Origin: UBA8516 sp035457865
GTDB lineage: Archaea > Thermoproteota > Nitrososphaeria > Nitrososphaerales > Nitrosopumilaceae
Direction: 5' to 3'
NCBI GenBank assembly: GCA_035457865.1
Contig: DATIAR010000059.1
Coordinates: 8,922 to 72,921, forward strand
Length of the DNA: 64,000 nt
Shown here: one piece after another, positions 26,849-35,494 of the stretch
How the letters are laid out: every line of letters starts with the position of its first letter
Position numbering within the stretch: the first letter of the stretch is position 1
Position numbers and translations under genes: made by a program
The notes under the pieces: generated by a model
Seen by the model: only the letters and a program-made list of their open reading frames with translations
Told to the model about the DNA's origin: nothing
Database searches by the model: none

Positions 26849-27136
26849 CTAGTCGATATAGGTTCCACTGGCATCTGCTTTTAATTCTATTATCATAACA
26901 CTGCCGCTGATAAAAGACTCGTTTCTTACAGTCCGGACACGCCCAACTTCAAGATGGTATGGCCATATGTCAACTACGACAGTCCCTACTTGAACATTTT
27001 CTGGCGCATCGGTTATCTTAATATCTTCTTTTTTGATTCCATGATCTACTAGTTTCTTTATACAATGATTAAGCAATGGCTCTGGCAACCCATGATTTAT
27101 TGCCCAAACAGTACCGGTGTATTCTATGTTTGCCAT
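26849..27136 (-). CDS. Hypothetical protein (95 aa)
   Basis: 95 residues, soluble alpha/beta pattern: YTGTVWAINHGLPEPLLNHCIKKLVDHGIKKEDIKITDAP followed by strands VQVGTVVVDIWPYHLEVGRVRTV. No known family recognised. It is 27 bases downstream of the Lrp-ligand-domain protein on the same strand. Confidence 0.55.
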   Translation of the reverse strand: MANIEYTGTVWAINHGLPEPLLNHCIKKLVDHGIKKEDIKITDAPENVQVGTVVVDIWPYHLEVGRVRTVRNESFISGSVMIIELKADASGTYID

Positions 27137-27163
27137 TCCAGTTTGATTTCATTTCTTCTATAA

Positions 27164-27403
27164 TTATCCTTCGGGATTTACTGCTTTAAGTGTCATAGTG
27201 CTTATCACTCTAGATATGTTTCTAATTCCGTGTGAAACTGCTTCATCAAAATCCTCTTGAGTTTTAGCTTGAATCTCAGCTATCAGATCATAAGATCCAA
27301 AAGTGACATATGCTTTTTTGACCTGTGGAATTCTTTTAAGCTCCTCTAAGATGTATTCTTCTGTTCCAAGGTCACAGTTTATCAAAACATATCCTAGTTG
27401 CAT
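27164..27403 (-). CDS. Stand-alone Lrp/AsnC ligand-binding (RAM) domain
   Basis: 79 residues: LGYVLINCDLGTEEYILEELKRIPQVKKAYVTFGSYDLIAEIQAKTQEDF and a terminal RVISTMTLKAV. This is the effector-binding, oligomerising domain of Lrp/AsnC regulators without the HTH. Such single-domain proteins are common in archaea and are thought to sense amino acids or tune full-length Lrp proteins. A second copy is at 32657 in the purine operon. Confidence 0.85.
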   Translation of the reverse strand: MQLGYVLINCDLGTEEYILEELKRIPQVKKAYVTFGSYDLIAEIQAKTQEDFDEAVSHGIRNISRVISTMTLKAVNPEG

Positions 27404-27451
27404 GTATCCTTTCTACCTATTTGTTACTTAACTTTGTCTGTAATAATAAAA

Positions 27452-27525
27452 GCCAATGAAGGGATTTGGACCCTCGACCTTCTGATTACAAGTCAGATGC
27501 TCTAGCCAGGCTGAGCTACATTGGC
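27452..27525 (-). tRNA. trnT: tRNA-Thr (UGU anticodon)
   Basis: 74-nucleotide cloverleaf on the minus strand. Acceptor stem GCCAATG pairs perfectly with CATTGGC; D arm TAGCTCAGCCTGGCTAGAGC; anticodon loop CTTGTAA with anticodon TGT (reads ACA, Thr); T arm with GGTCCAAATCC. No intron and no encoded CCA. Confidence 0.95.
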
Positions 27526-27550
27526 ATAATGTAAAGGGAAAATCTGATAG

Positions 27551-27557
27551 TTTAAAA
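27551..27557 (-). promoter_or_regulatory. TATA-like box of tRNA-Thr
   Basis: Minus-strand TTTTAAA about 26-32 bases before the first tRNA base, the right distance for an archaeal tRNA promoter. Confidence 0.4.
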
Positions 27558-27577
27558 TGTTATCAATAAACCAAAGC

Positions 27578-27585
27578 TTAAATTA
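27578..27585 (+). promoter_or_regulatory. TATA-like box of purS
   Basis: TTAAATTA centred 26 bases before the purS ATG, implying a leaderless message. It sits back to back with the tRNA-Thr promoter. Confidence 0.45.
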
Positions 27586-27606
27586 ATTACACTCAAACAA
27601 CCCAGC

Positions 27607-27867
27607 ATGCCTTCCTTCAAGGTCAGTGTAATTATAGAAAATAAACCAGAGATAAACGATCCAGAAGGCGAAACCATATTACATGATCTGATTCTTAAAG
27701 GAAATAATTCATCAGTAAAGAAAATCCGTTCTGCAAAGATGTTAAAATTTGAAGTTGACGCAAAAAACAAAAAAATAGCAGAAAAAATCGTGTTGGATTT
27801 ATGTAATGAATTTAGAATTTACAACCCATTAGTAAGCCGTGTAACTGTTGAAAGCTCGGAAAACTAG
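27607..27867 (+). CDS. purS: PurS subunit of FGAM synthase
   Basis: 86 residues, standard PurS length. PurS bridges PurQ and PurL in the phosphoribosylformylglycinamidine synthase complex (step 4 of purine synthesis). Family pattern: FKVSVIIENKPEINDPEGETILHDLI, VKKIRSAKMLKFEVDAKN, and LCNEFRIYNPLVSRVTVE. Separated from purQ by a CBS protein on the other strand, whose 3' end overlaps by four bases; this splits the usual purS-purQ-purL order. Confidence 0.93.
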   Translation: MPSFKVSVIIENKPEINDPEGETILHDLILKGNNSSVKKIRSAKMLKFEVDAKNKKIAEKIVLDLCNEFRIYNPLVSRVTVESSEN

Positions 27868-28304
27868 CCACTTTTTACTATTTTACGTTTTAAAGCAGTG
27901 AAATCTTCCAGCGCTCCATCTATGAGAAGCTTGCTTCTAAGATGTCTTGCCAAGTCAGTTTCTGTTATTATTCCAACAAGTTTACCATCTTCTAAGACAA
28001 GTAACCTGCGTATGTTGTTATTAATCATCTTTTGAATGGCGTCTTCTATGGGTGTCATTGGCTCAACCCAGCGGAATTTCATTGACATTATTTCAGAAAG
28101 CTGTACGTCTGAACTTTTCCTATCTGTAGTCAAGACCTTACGGGAAAGATCTCTTTCTGTAACTAGCCCTATCGGATTGCCGTCTTTTATGACTACCAAT
28201 GAACTGACCTGCTTTTCTGACATTAAAAGGGCCACGTCCTTTGCTGTTTTATTATGATCAATAGTGATGACATTGCGAATCATGATATCGCGAACATGTG
28301 TCAT
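27864..28304 (-). CDS. Paired CBS-domain protein
   Basis: 146 residues from the ATG at 28304 (MTHVRDIM...). An upstream in-frame ATG at 28376 would add a hydrophobic stretch not typical of the family and reach into the purQ promoter, so the shorter start is preferred. Two CBS repeats are clear: VRDIMIRNVITIDHNKTAKDVALLMSEKQVSSLVVIKDGNPIGLVTERDL and LSEIMSMKFRWVEPMTPIEDAIQKMINNNIRRLLVLEDGKLVGIITETDL. Such Bateman modules bind adenine nucleotides. Its place between purS and purQ suggests adenylate sensing, by inference. Confidence 0.88.
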   Translation of the reverse strand: MTHVRDIMIRNVITIDHNKTAKDVALLMSEKQVSSLVVIKDGNPIGLVTERDLSRKVLTTDRKSSDVQLSEIMSMKFRWVEPMTPIEDAIQKMINNNIRRLLVLEDGKLVGIITETDLARHLRSKLLIDGALEDFTALKRKIVKSG

Positions 28305-28381
28305 ATCTATAATCAAAAAGAAATCGAATAAAAACGATTTCATTCGATTCAATTTAATAATGCTGGCAAGATACAAAAAAT

Positions 28382-29062
28382 GTGAAAGTAGGCATTGTAG
28401 TTTTTCCAGGAAGTAACTGCGATCGTGATATGCAACATGTACTCACCGATGTCTTTAAACTAAATACAGAACTTTTATGGCATGAACAAGAACTATCCAA
28501 GAATCTAGACGCCATTGTTCTTCCCGGGGGATTTTCGTATGGTGATCGACTCCGAGCTGGGGTAATAGCAGCACACAGTCCAGTCATTGCTGGCATAAAA
28601 AAAATGGCAGAAAAAGGGATGCCAATACTTGGAGTATGCAACGGATTTCAAATTCTTGTTGAAGCTGGCCTCTTACCTGGTGCGCTTCTTAAAAATGCCT
28701 CCCTTAATTTTATGTGCAAATGGACTGAACTTATAGTAAAAAACAACAAAACTCCATTTACTAACAAATTCAAGCTAAACCAAAGAATTCCAATACCAAT
28801 TGCTAATGGTGAAGGAAGATACTATGCAGATAAAGAAACTCTGAACTTGCTTAAGAAAAATAATCAGATAGTTTTTACATACTGTGAAGAAGTGAACGGT
28901 TCGACTAATAACATTGCTGGCATTTGTAACAAAAAAGGAAATGTTGTAGGAATGATGCCTCATCCTGAGAGAGCTGCAGAATCAATCATAAATCCTAAGA
29001 ATTCTAAACCTGCTTCAATGATTTTTGAATCCCTCTTGACTACGATGGGTATTGCACAATGA
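28382..29062 (+). CDS. purQ: PurQ glutaminase subunit of FGAM synthase
   Basis: 226 residues, GTG start. Class-I glutamine amidotransferase that supplies ammonia to PurL. Catalytic Cys in the nucleophile elbow GVCNGFQIL, His and Glu in MMPHPERAAE. Opening KVGIVVFPGSNCDRDMQHVL is typical. Overlaps purL by four bases (ATGA), a sign of translational coupling. Confidence 0.96.
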   Translation: MKVGIVVFPGSNCDRDMQHVLTDVFKLNTELLWHEQELSKNLDAIVLPGGFSYGDRLRAGVIAAHSPVIAGIKKMAEKGMPILGVCNGFQILVEAGLLPGALLKNASLNFMCKWTELIVKNNKTPFTNKFKLNQRIPIPIANGEGRYYADKETLNLLKKNNQIVFTYCEEVNGSTNNIAGICNKKGNVVGMMPHPERAAESIINPKNSKPASMIFESLLTTMGIAQ

Positions 29063-31224
29063 GTTTAACCGCACAAGAACATTCTTTTCTTGAGAAAAAA
29101 ATTGGGCGTAAGCCAAATTCGCTAGAATTACAAATAATTGCAGCAGAGTGGTCAGAACACTGTTCATACAAATCATCAAAAAAACATCTAAAGATTCTGC
29201 CAAAGGAAGGCAAACGAGTCATTTCAGGACCAGGGTATGATTCGGGTGTACTTGATGTTGGGGATGATTATGTTGTTACGGTACACATAGAAAGTCACAA
29301 CCATCCTTCTGCTGTTGAACCTTACGGAGGAGCTGCAACTGGTGTTGGGGGTGTTATTAGAGATATTCTTTCAGCTGGTACAAGACCAATTGCGTTACTT
29401 GATGGCCTGCGTTTTGGAAATATAGAAAAAGATAATCATGCAAAATGGCTTTTCAAAAATGCGGTACATGGAATAGCTGACTATGGGAATTGTCTTGGAA
29501 TTCCTACCATCGGGGGAGAAATTGAATTTGATGATTGTTTTAAAAATTATGCATTAGTTGATGTAGCGGCAATTGGATTTGGGAATAAAAACAAACTTAT
29601 CAAAAATCGGGCCGACAAGGATGATTTTGTAGTTTTAATTGGCGGATCTACTGGGCGTGACGGTATTGGTGGATCACAGTTTGCATCTGATACATTAGAA
29701 TCAGAAAATCGCTCAGCAGTTCAAATCCCTGATCCTTTTATTGAAAAACTAGTCATTGAAGCTATACTTGAGGCTCGAGATAAAGGCTGCATAAAAGCCA
29801 TGAAAGATTTGGGTGGAGGCGGTCTTTCATGCGCAATATCTGAAACTGCAGATGCACTTTCTATTGGAATTGAATTGGATGTAGCACGAGTACACAAAAG
29901 AGAAGCAGACATGTCTCCAACTGAGATAATGATTTCAGAATCTCAGGAAAGAATGCTTGTGATTACTGACAGATATAATCTTCAGCTGCTAAAGGAGATA
30001 TGTGAAAAATTTCACGTTCCATATTCGGTCATAGGAAGAGTAAAAGAAGATAGGATAATGCAAGTAAAAGTTGAAACAAACTCTATTGCAAAACTTCCAA
30101 GCACAGTTGTAGCAAATGCTCCATTACTTGACAGACCTGCGATAAAACCAAAATATCTTAAAACAATCCAAGATATAAAAAAACCAAACACTCCAGCCGA
30201 TCTCACAAAAATCCTTCTTAGAATGCTTGCAAATCCAAACATTGCAAGTAAAATCTGGGTTTATGGTCAATATGATCACGAAGTAGGAATAAGGACAGTA
30301 GTAAAACCAGGACAAGATGCATCTGTGTTACGACTTGACAATGGAAAATTCCTAGCTGTAAAAATTGATGGTAACTCAAAACAATGCTACATTGATCCTA
30401 GGCAAGGCGCTATAGGATGTTTTGACGAAGCATGTAGAAATGTTGTCTGTACTGGAGCGACACCAATTGGAATGGTTGATCATTTGCAATTTGGGAATCC
30501 AGAAGATCCCGAAATCTTTTGGACATTCAAAGAATCGCTTGAAGGAATAACTGATTATGCAAAATATTTTGAAATTCCATGCGTTGGAGGAAAAGTTAGT
30601 TTCTACAATGAGACAGATGATGGACCAATTAAACCGACTCCTCTGATTGGAGTTCTTGGTTTGATTGAGAAAAAACCATTCCAATCACAAAAAATCTCTC
30701 AAAATGATTTCGTTGTTATTATTGGTGAGACTAAAGACGAACTTGGTGGTTCTGAATATTACGAATACATCCACAATTTAATTGGAGGTTCATGTCCTGC
30801 GGTGAACTTTGAGCTTTCTAAATCTACAATGGGTGTAGTATTGAACCTAATAGACGAGAATCTAGTTAATTGTGTGCACGATTGCTCGAAAGGTGGCATT
30901 GGGGTTGCAGTATCTGAATTATGTATTAGCAACCAAATCGGATGTACCGTATCATTGGATAAAATCCCAGGTCAAAAACTAAAGCCTGACGATCTTTTGT
31001 TTTCAGAATCTCATTCTAGATATCTTCTTGCTGTGAGCAAGAAAAACATCAAAAAAATAACTGGTTTTTTAGAACAAAAAAAAGTACCGTATGGAATCAT
31101 TGGAAAATTTTCAGGTTCTCATATCGTTTTTAAAAACAAGACAAAAAAGACAATCGATCTAAGGATTGATAAGGCACAAGAAAAATGGTTAAACTCATTG
31201 GAGTCATTGGTAGCACATGGTTAA
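29059..31224 (+). CDS. purL: PurL, FGAM synthase large subunit (small form)
   Basis: 721 residues, the small PurL type that works with PurS and PurQ. It aminates FGAR using ATP. Signatures: EWSEHCSYKSSKKHLK, HPSAVEPYGGAATGVGGVIRDI, GGSTGRDGIGGSQFAS, MKDLGGGGLSCAISE, and HDCSKGGIGVAVSE in the duplicated half. Overlaps purQ upstream by four bases and purF downstream by eight. Confidence 0.97.
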   Translation: MSLTAQEHSFLEKKIGRKPNSLELQIIAAEWSEHCSYKSSKKHLKILPKEGKRVISGPGYDSGVLDVGDDYVVTVHIESHNHPSAVEPYGGAATGVGGVIRDILSAGTRPIALLDGLRFGNIEKDNHAKWLFKNAVHGIADYGNCLGIPTIGGEIEFDDCFKNYALVDVAAIGFGNKNKLIKNRADKDDFVVLIGGSTGRDGIGGSQFASDTLESENRSAVQIPDPFIEKLVIEAILEARDKGCIKAMKDLGGGGLSCAISETADALSIGIELDVARVHKREADMSPTEIMISESQERMLVITDRYNLQLLKEICEKFHVPYSVIGRVKEDRIMQVKVETNSIAKLPSTVVANAPLLDRPAIKPKYLKTIQDIKKPNTPADLTKILLRMLANPNIASKIWVYGQYDHEVGIRTVVKPGQDASVLRLDNGKFLAVKIDGNSKQCYIDPRQGAIGCFDEACRNVVCTGATPIGMVDHLQFGNPEDPEIFWTFKESLEGITDYAKYFEIPCVGGKVSFYNETDDGPIKPTPLIGVLGLIEKKPFQSQKISQNDFVVIIGETKDELGGSEYYEYIHNLIGGSCPAVNFELSKSTMGVVLNLIDENLVNCVHDCSKGGIGVAVSELCISNQIGCTVSLDKIPGQKLKPDDLLFSESHSRYLLAVSKKNIKKITGFLEQKKVPYGIIGKFSGSHIVFKNKTKKTIDLRIDKAQEKWLNSLESLVAHG

Positions 31225-32653
31225 GGAAAATTGTGGAGTGGTTGGAATCTTTAGCCTAGATGGGGCAAATGTAATTCCAATGGTTATTGATTCGCTACGA
31301 GCACTTCAGCATAGAGGCCAAGAAGCCTGGGGTATTGCTATTCCAAAAAAAGAACCATACAAGCAAATTGGACTTGTTTCATCCGCAGCGACAGAATTTG
31401 ATAAAGTTACAAGAGAATATGCATCTCCTGCAGCAATAGGTCATGTTAGATATTCTACGATGGGAAAAAGTAATTTGGAAAATGCTCAACCTCTCAAAGT
31501 AAAAGATCTATGTATTGCACATAATGGGACAATTGCAAATGTTGAAGAATTAGCTGGAATGGTTGGAGGATGTACGTTTACACCTCAAAACGTTAGTGAC
31601 ACTCTGGTTGCAGCAAAAAGACTTGTTTCACTTATGGCAACAAATGGAAATCTTGGAAACGCACTATCGATTTTAAAAAATGAGATGGTTGGCTCGTTTT
31701 GTTTTACCTTTGTTTCGGATGATAATGCAGTTTATGCAGCCCGTGATCCTAAAGGATTCAGACCAATGGTACTTGGTTTTAGAAAAGACATCAATACATA
31801 CATAGTAGCATCAGAGTCATCTGCAATCGCTGCAGTTGGTGCAGAATTGGTAAGAGACGTAAAACCCGGCGAACTTCTTAAACTCAGTAATTCTGGTCTT
31901 GAATCAGAGATGTTTTCTGAAGAAAAAACACATTCTCATTGTTCATTTGAATTTACTTATTTCGCACATCCGTCTAGCATCATGGAAGGTTCTAACATTT
32001 ACATTTCTCGAAAAAGAATCGGTCAATATCTTGCAAAAAAATTTCCAATTAATGATGCTGACATTGTAATTCCTGTCCCTGATTCCGCTAGGCCTGCTGC
32101 ACTTGGTTATGCACAAGAATTAGGAGTCCCATTTGAAGAAGGCTTGCTAAAAGACAGATATAGTAGAAAAGGACCACTTAGGAGTTTCATTGAACCACAT
32201 CAAAGCGACAGGGTGGAAATCAATAGATGGATAATTCCGATTACTTCTGTTATTGCTGGGAAACATGTTGTTGTAGTTGATGATAGTTTAGTTCGTGGAA
32301 CAAGCTCAAAAGCAATCATCAAAGCTCTGCGCAGAGCTGGTGCCAGAAAAATAAGCATGGTAATAACTTATCCCCCAATTCGCTTTCCATGCTATGCTGG
32401 TATTGACTTTCCATCACAAGATGAACTTGTAACATTCATCGATGACGGTAAAGAATATGATGAAAAAGAACTGACTGAAAAAGTGAGACAGATCATAGGT
32501 GCTGATTTTCTTGGGTACAATGATGAGAAAAACTTGGCAGAAGCAGTAGGAATAGGTGTAGACTCTATGTGTTTTACTTGTTCTACCGGAAATTATGCTA
32601 CACTTGGCATAAAACCTGTTTTTAAAACTAGGGCAGAAATAAAAGGAGAATAA
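31217..32653 (+). CDS. purF: Amidophosphoribosyltransferase
   Basis: 478 residues. First committed step: PRPP plus glutamine to phosphoribosylamine. The N-terminal Ntn glutaminase starts MVKENCGVVGIF, so a five-residue propeptide is probably removed to expose Cys6. The PRPP-binding motif VVVVDDSLVRGTSSK is intact. Cysteines in SHCSFEFTYFAHP, FPCYAGIDFPS and SMCFTCSTG match the [4Fe-4S] ligands of the Bacillus-type enzyme, suggesting an oxygen-sensitive cluster. Follows purL in one operon. Confidence 0.97.
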   Translation: MVKENCGVVGIFSLDGANVIPMVIDSLRALQHRGQEAWGIAIPKKEPYKQIGLVSSAATEFDKVTREYASPAAIGHVRYSTMGKSNLENAQPLKVKDLCIAHNGTIANVEELAGMVGGCTFTPQNVSDTLVAAKRLVSLMATNGNLGNALSILKNEMVGSFCFTFVSDDNAVYAARDPKGFRPMVLGFRKDINTYIVASESSAIAAVGAELVRDVKPGELLKLSNSGLESEMFSEEKTHSHCSFEFTYFAHPSSIMEGSNIYISRKRIGQYLAKKFPINDADIVIPVPDSARPAALGYAQELGVPFEEGLLKDRYSRKGPLRSFIEPHQSDRVEINRWIIPITSVIAGKHVVVVDDSLVRGTSSKAIIKALRRAGARKISMVITYPPIRFPCYAGIDFPSQDELVTFIDDGKEYDEKELTEKVRQIIGADFLGYNDEKNLAEAVGIGVDSMCFTCSTGNYATLGIKPVFKTRAEIKGE

Positions 32654-32656
32654 AAA

Positions 32657-32902
32657 ATGGAAATTGCATATGTTTTAGTAAAAAGTAAAATTGGACATGA
32701 AATGGAAGTCATGAACGATATTCTGAAAATTGATGGAGTAAAAGAGGTCATGGGTACATATGGTGTTTATGATATCTTTGTCAAAGTGCAAGTCACAACA
32801 AGAAAAGAAATTGAAGAAGTTATCACAAAAAAAATTAGAAAAATAAATAATGTAATTTCAACAACTACACTTTCTGTAATTCCTGAACAAGGTGGCAAAT
32901 AG
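32657..32902 (+). CDS. Stand-alone Lrp/AsnC ligand-binding domain in the pur operon
   Basis: 81 residues: IAYVLVKSKIGHEMEVMNDILKIDGVKEVMGTYGVYDIFVKVQVTTRKEIEE and NNVISTTTLSVI, the RAM domain without a DNA-binding part. Only three bases separate it from the purF stop, so it is almost certainly co-transcribed with purine genes. A role as effector sensor for nitrogen or purine supply is inferred. It resembles the protein at 27164. Confidence 0.85.
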   Translation: MEIAYVLVKSKIGHEMEVMNDILKIDGVKEVMGTYGVYDIFVKVQVTTRKEIEEVITKKIRKINNVISTTTLSVIPEQGGK

Positions 32903-32934
32903 ATCTTATTAATTAGAAACAACTAACTGAAACA

Positions 32935-33306
32935 TTGAAAATTGGTCTTATTGCTGCGGGCGTAGGCGGTGTTGTCATAATAATTGCCATAATGATTTAC
33001 GGCATGCCTATTCTGTATCCTGTTAAGTATGATCTTTATCTTGATCCTTTTAAAGATCCACAGGATCTGTTTACAACGGCACGTGTTATCATACAAAACA
33101 CGGGAAATGCTCCACTTACTAATGTGATGATAGACTATGATGGTTATATTGACAAAATTTCCATTCTTAAGCCAGGCCAGAAACTGATACTGTCGCCTCC
33201 AACAGGAAACAAACTTGAACAGGTAACTGTGACCACTGACGAAGGAATACGTATGACTATGCCCTATAGACTGCCAACAAAAATGCCTGGCATGATGGGT
33301 TCATAA
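32935..33306 (+). CDS. Membrane-anchored small beta protein
   Basis: 123 residues starting with TTG. One transmembrane helix (about 3-28, GLIAAGVGGVVIIIAIMIYGMPILYPV) then an outside beta domain (ARVIIQNTGNAPLTNVMIDYDGYIDKISILKPGQKLIL) resembling CARDB/FxLYD-type sandwich folds. Sits between the Lrp-domain gene and purC on the same strand, but no link to purine synthesis is evident. Confidence 0.6.
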   Translation: MKIGLIAAGVGGVVIIIAIMIYGMPILYPVKYDLYLDPFKDPQDLFTTARVIIQNTGNAPLTNVMIDYDGYIDKISILKPGQKLILSPPTGNKLEQVTVTTDEGIRMTMPYRLPTKMPGMMGS

Positions 33307-33348
33307 TTCAATATCAGTTTAAATCATACCTAGTTTAATGACGCATGT

Positions 33349-34176
33349 TTGAAGTTTCTACGTTCAGGCAAAGTAAAAGACATATACGAAACCGATGATG
33401 GTGACCTGCTTTTTCATTTTAGTGATAGGGTTTCAGCATTTGATGTAAAATTTCAAACTCCGATTCCAAGAAAAGGTGAAGTTCTTTGCAAATTTGCTGA
33501 ATTTTGGTTCAAAGAACTCCCGAACCCGAATCATTACATTAGAACAGAAGCAAATGATAAGATTGTCGTAAAAAAAATGAACATGATACCAATTGAGTGT
33601 GTTGTCAGAGGATATTTTTATGGTAGTCTAATTCAAAGATGGAAAAATGGCGAAGTTGAGATTCCAAAAAACACTGATACTACGCTTGCTGCTAGACTCC
33701 CACAGCCAATTTTCGATCCTACGACAAAATCCGAAACACATGATTTACCAATTAATAAAAAAGCAGCCGTTAGCAGAAATCTTGTAACTTCAAAGGAATA
33801 TGATTGGTTAGAAGAAACATCGACTGGAATCTATAAAAAAATGTACAAATTAGCAGAAAATGCTGGTTTCATACTTGCTGATCTAAAATTAGAATTTGGA
33901 AAACTAAATGGTGAAATATTACTTGGAGATTCAATTGGTCCTGATGAATACCGAATGTGGCCTAAAGAGACTTACCAAATCGGAAAGACTCAAGAAAGTT
34001 TTGATAAACAGCTTCTACGTGATTGGTTAGCTGAACGTGGATATCAAAAACAATTCGAAGAAGACCGAAAAGCGGGTAAAGAGCCAGTTGCACCGTCCTT
34101 GCCACGAGAATTGTGCACACAGTTATCTTCTAGATACATAATTGCTTACGAAAAGATAACTGGTCATTCACTTTAA
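33349..34176 (+). CDS. purC: SAICAR synthase
   Basis: 275 residues beginning at TTG (MKFLRSGKVKDIYETDDGDLLFHFSDRVSAFDVKF). Joins aspartate to CAIR. Signatures: GEVLCKFAEFWF, PIECVVRGYFYGS, LADLKLEFG, GDSIGPDEYRMWP and KQLLRDWL. Longer type as in archaea and many bacteria. Last purine gene of this cluster; purD is not in the window. Confidence 0.95.
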   Translation: MKFLRSGKVKDIYETDDGDLLFHFSDRVSAFDVKFQTPIPRKGEVLCKFAEFWFKELPNPNHYIRTEANDKIVVKKMNMIPIECVVRGYFYGSLIQRWKNGEVEIPKNTDTTLAARLPQPIFDPTTKSETHDLPINKKAAVSRNLVTSKEYDWLEETSTGIYKKMYKLAENAGFILADLKLEFGKLNGEILLGDSIGPDEYRMWPKETYQIGKTQESFDKQLLRDWLAERGYQKQFEEDRKAGKEPVAPSLPRELCTQLSSRYIIAYEKITGHSL

Positions 34177-34474
34177 CTCGAATATAGTATAGTGACACAA
34201 CCTCTTCCTTTGCCCTTTTGGTTACTATCGGGTTAAAAAAGTGCCATATTTCCCCAAAACCGGCTTTTTTAAAAAATTTTCAAGATTTTTTGTAATGGTA
34301 TTAAATACATGATTTTGGTATCATTAGAACAAATTTAAAACTATGTTCATAGTTGTAACATTGTAATTGTTCGATTTGCTCTAATCATCTTAGTAGCATA
34401 AAAAAAATAGTGCTAATAGACAAAAAACTGTAACGCCGTGTTCTTTTAGCTCGATTATAAATCTGATAGAAGAA
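34177..34474. other. Intergenic region (298 bases)
   Basis: AT-rich spacer between purC and the HTH gene. It has a short GC-containing island near 34245-34265 (CCCCAAAACCGG) followed by a T run, which may end the purC transcript, and TTATAAAT near 34453, about 20 bases before the next ATG. No gene or RNA recognised. Confidence 0.4.
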
Positions 34475-35002
34475 ATGTCTACTCTATTACAAAAAGAACT
34501 AAAAGTAAATAGAATACTCATAACTAACATAGCACAAGCAAAGGCACTTGACGATGTAGCACGAATAAAAATTCTTCAAATCTTGTATCATAATGAACTT
34601 TCGGCAGAACAAATAGCAGACGAATTGCATAAAACAGGTTACAAAAAAGCTCTAACTACAATTAGGCATCATATTGAGGTGTTAAAAAATGCCCGATTGA
34701 TTGAGATTGTAAAGATGGAAGAAGCGCGTGGAGCTGTAATAAAATATTATGGTACTTCAGTAAAACTTCTAGGTTATGAAATTCCATCAAACTTTGATTC
34801 TAATTACTCTAAAACAATAACAGATGCTTCTATAAAAATTGAAAAATTAATCAAAAATATTGCACAAAAAAACATGTCAAAAATAAAAAAGAAAAATTCT
34901 GAAAATCATAATGAATCGCATTACGATCAATACGTCTTGATGGAGATTGTAAACCGTGCAATAACAAAAATTTTTGAAAACAATAATATATTATCTAAAT
35001 AA
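34475..35002 (+). CDS. ArsR-type winged-helix regulator
   Basis: 175 residues. A winged-helix domain occupies roughly residues 20-95: DVARIKILQILYHNELSAEQIADELHKTGYKKALTTIRHHIEVLKNARLIEIVKMEEARGAVIKYYGTS contains the helix-turn-helix (SAEQIADEL...TTIRHHIEVL) and wing. The C-terminal half is Lys/Asn-rich and helical. Targets unknown; it is not obviously coupled to neighbours. Confidence 0.8.
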   Translation: MSTLLQKELKVNRILITNIAQAKALDDVARIKILQILYHNELSAEQIADELHKTGYKKALTTIRHHIEVLKNARLIEIVKMEEARGAVIKYYGTSVKLLGYEIPSNFDSNYSKTITDASIKIEKLIKNIAQKNMSKIKKKNSENHNESHYDQYVLMEIVNRAITKIFENNNILSK

Positions 35003-35038
35003 TTCTTTCAAAAAGACAATGTTTGTATCTAAAAACGA

Positions 35039-35455
35039 TTAGATTACATCTATTTCAAATATTCCTTTTGTGTCTGGATTTTGCAAGACCTTTATCATAT
35101 GTCTAGGTATGGAATCGGATGCCTTATCACAATTAGTTGCCAGAGTTCGTGGGCAGATAAATGAGCTTTTCCTAATTACAATATCATGTGGATGAGTTAG
35201 AACTAATCCCTCATGACCTCTTCCTTTTACTTTGAAAGAAAAGTCTTTGACTTTTATTGTAAATAAAATATTTGTTTTTGAGCTACGCAAAAGTTTTTTC
35301 ATTTTTTCAGGAATATCATTACAACTACAACTTGCGCCAACTCCAATTATACAATCACCATTTAATGTAAGATCCTGTTCTGTTGTTATCTCAATTGTTT
35401 TTTGATGAAGCGAGCGAATATTTTTATGACCATAAAATGGGATCTCAAAATGCAT
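35039..35455 (-). CDS. DUF371 family archaeal protein
   Basis: 138 residues matching the archaeal DUF371 pattern: FYGHKNIRSLHQKTIEITTEQDLTLNGDCIIGVGASCSC, KVKGRGHEGLVLTHPHDIVIRKSSFICPRTLATNCDKAS. Conserved Cys and His suggest a ligand or metal site. Function unknown. Divergent from the proteasome gene with 39 bases between starts, sharing a TTAAATTAA palindromic TATA-like element. Confidence 0.8.
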   Translation of the reverse strand: MHFEIPFYGHKNIRSLHQKTIEITTEQDLTLNGDCIIGVGASCSCNDIPEKMKKLLRSSKTNILFTIKVKDFSFKVKGRGHEGLVLTHPHDIVIRKSSFICPRTLATNCDKASDSIPRHMIKVLQNPDTKGIFEIDVI

Positions 35456-35474
35456 ACCAAAAGTATCACTAGAC

Positions 35475-35483
35475 TTAAATTAA
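35475..35483. promoter_or_regulatory. Shared TATA-like element between DUF371 and psmA
   Basis: TTAAATTAA near the middle of the 39-base gap between the two divergent start codons; nearly symmetric, so it could serve both directions. Confidence 0.35.
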
Positions 35484-35494
35484 ACCTTCAAAGG

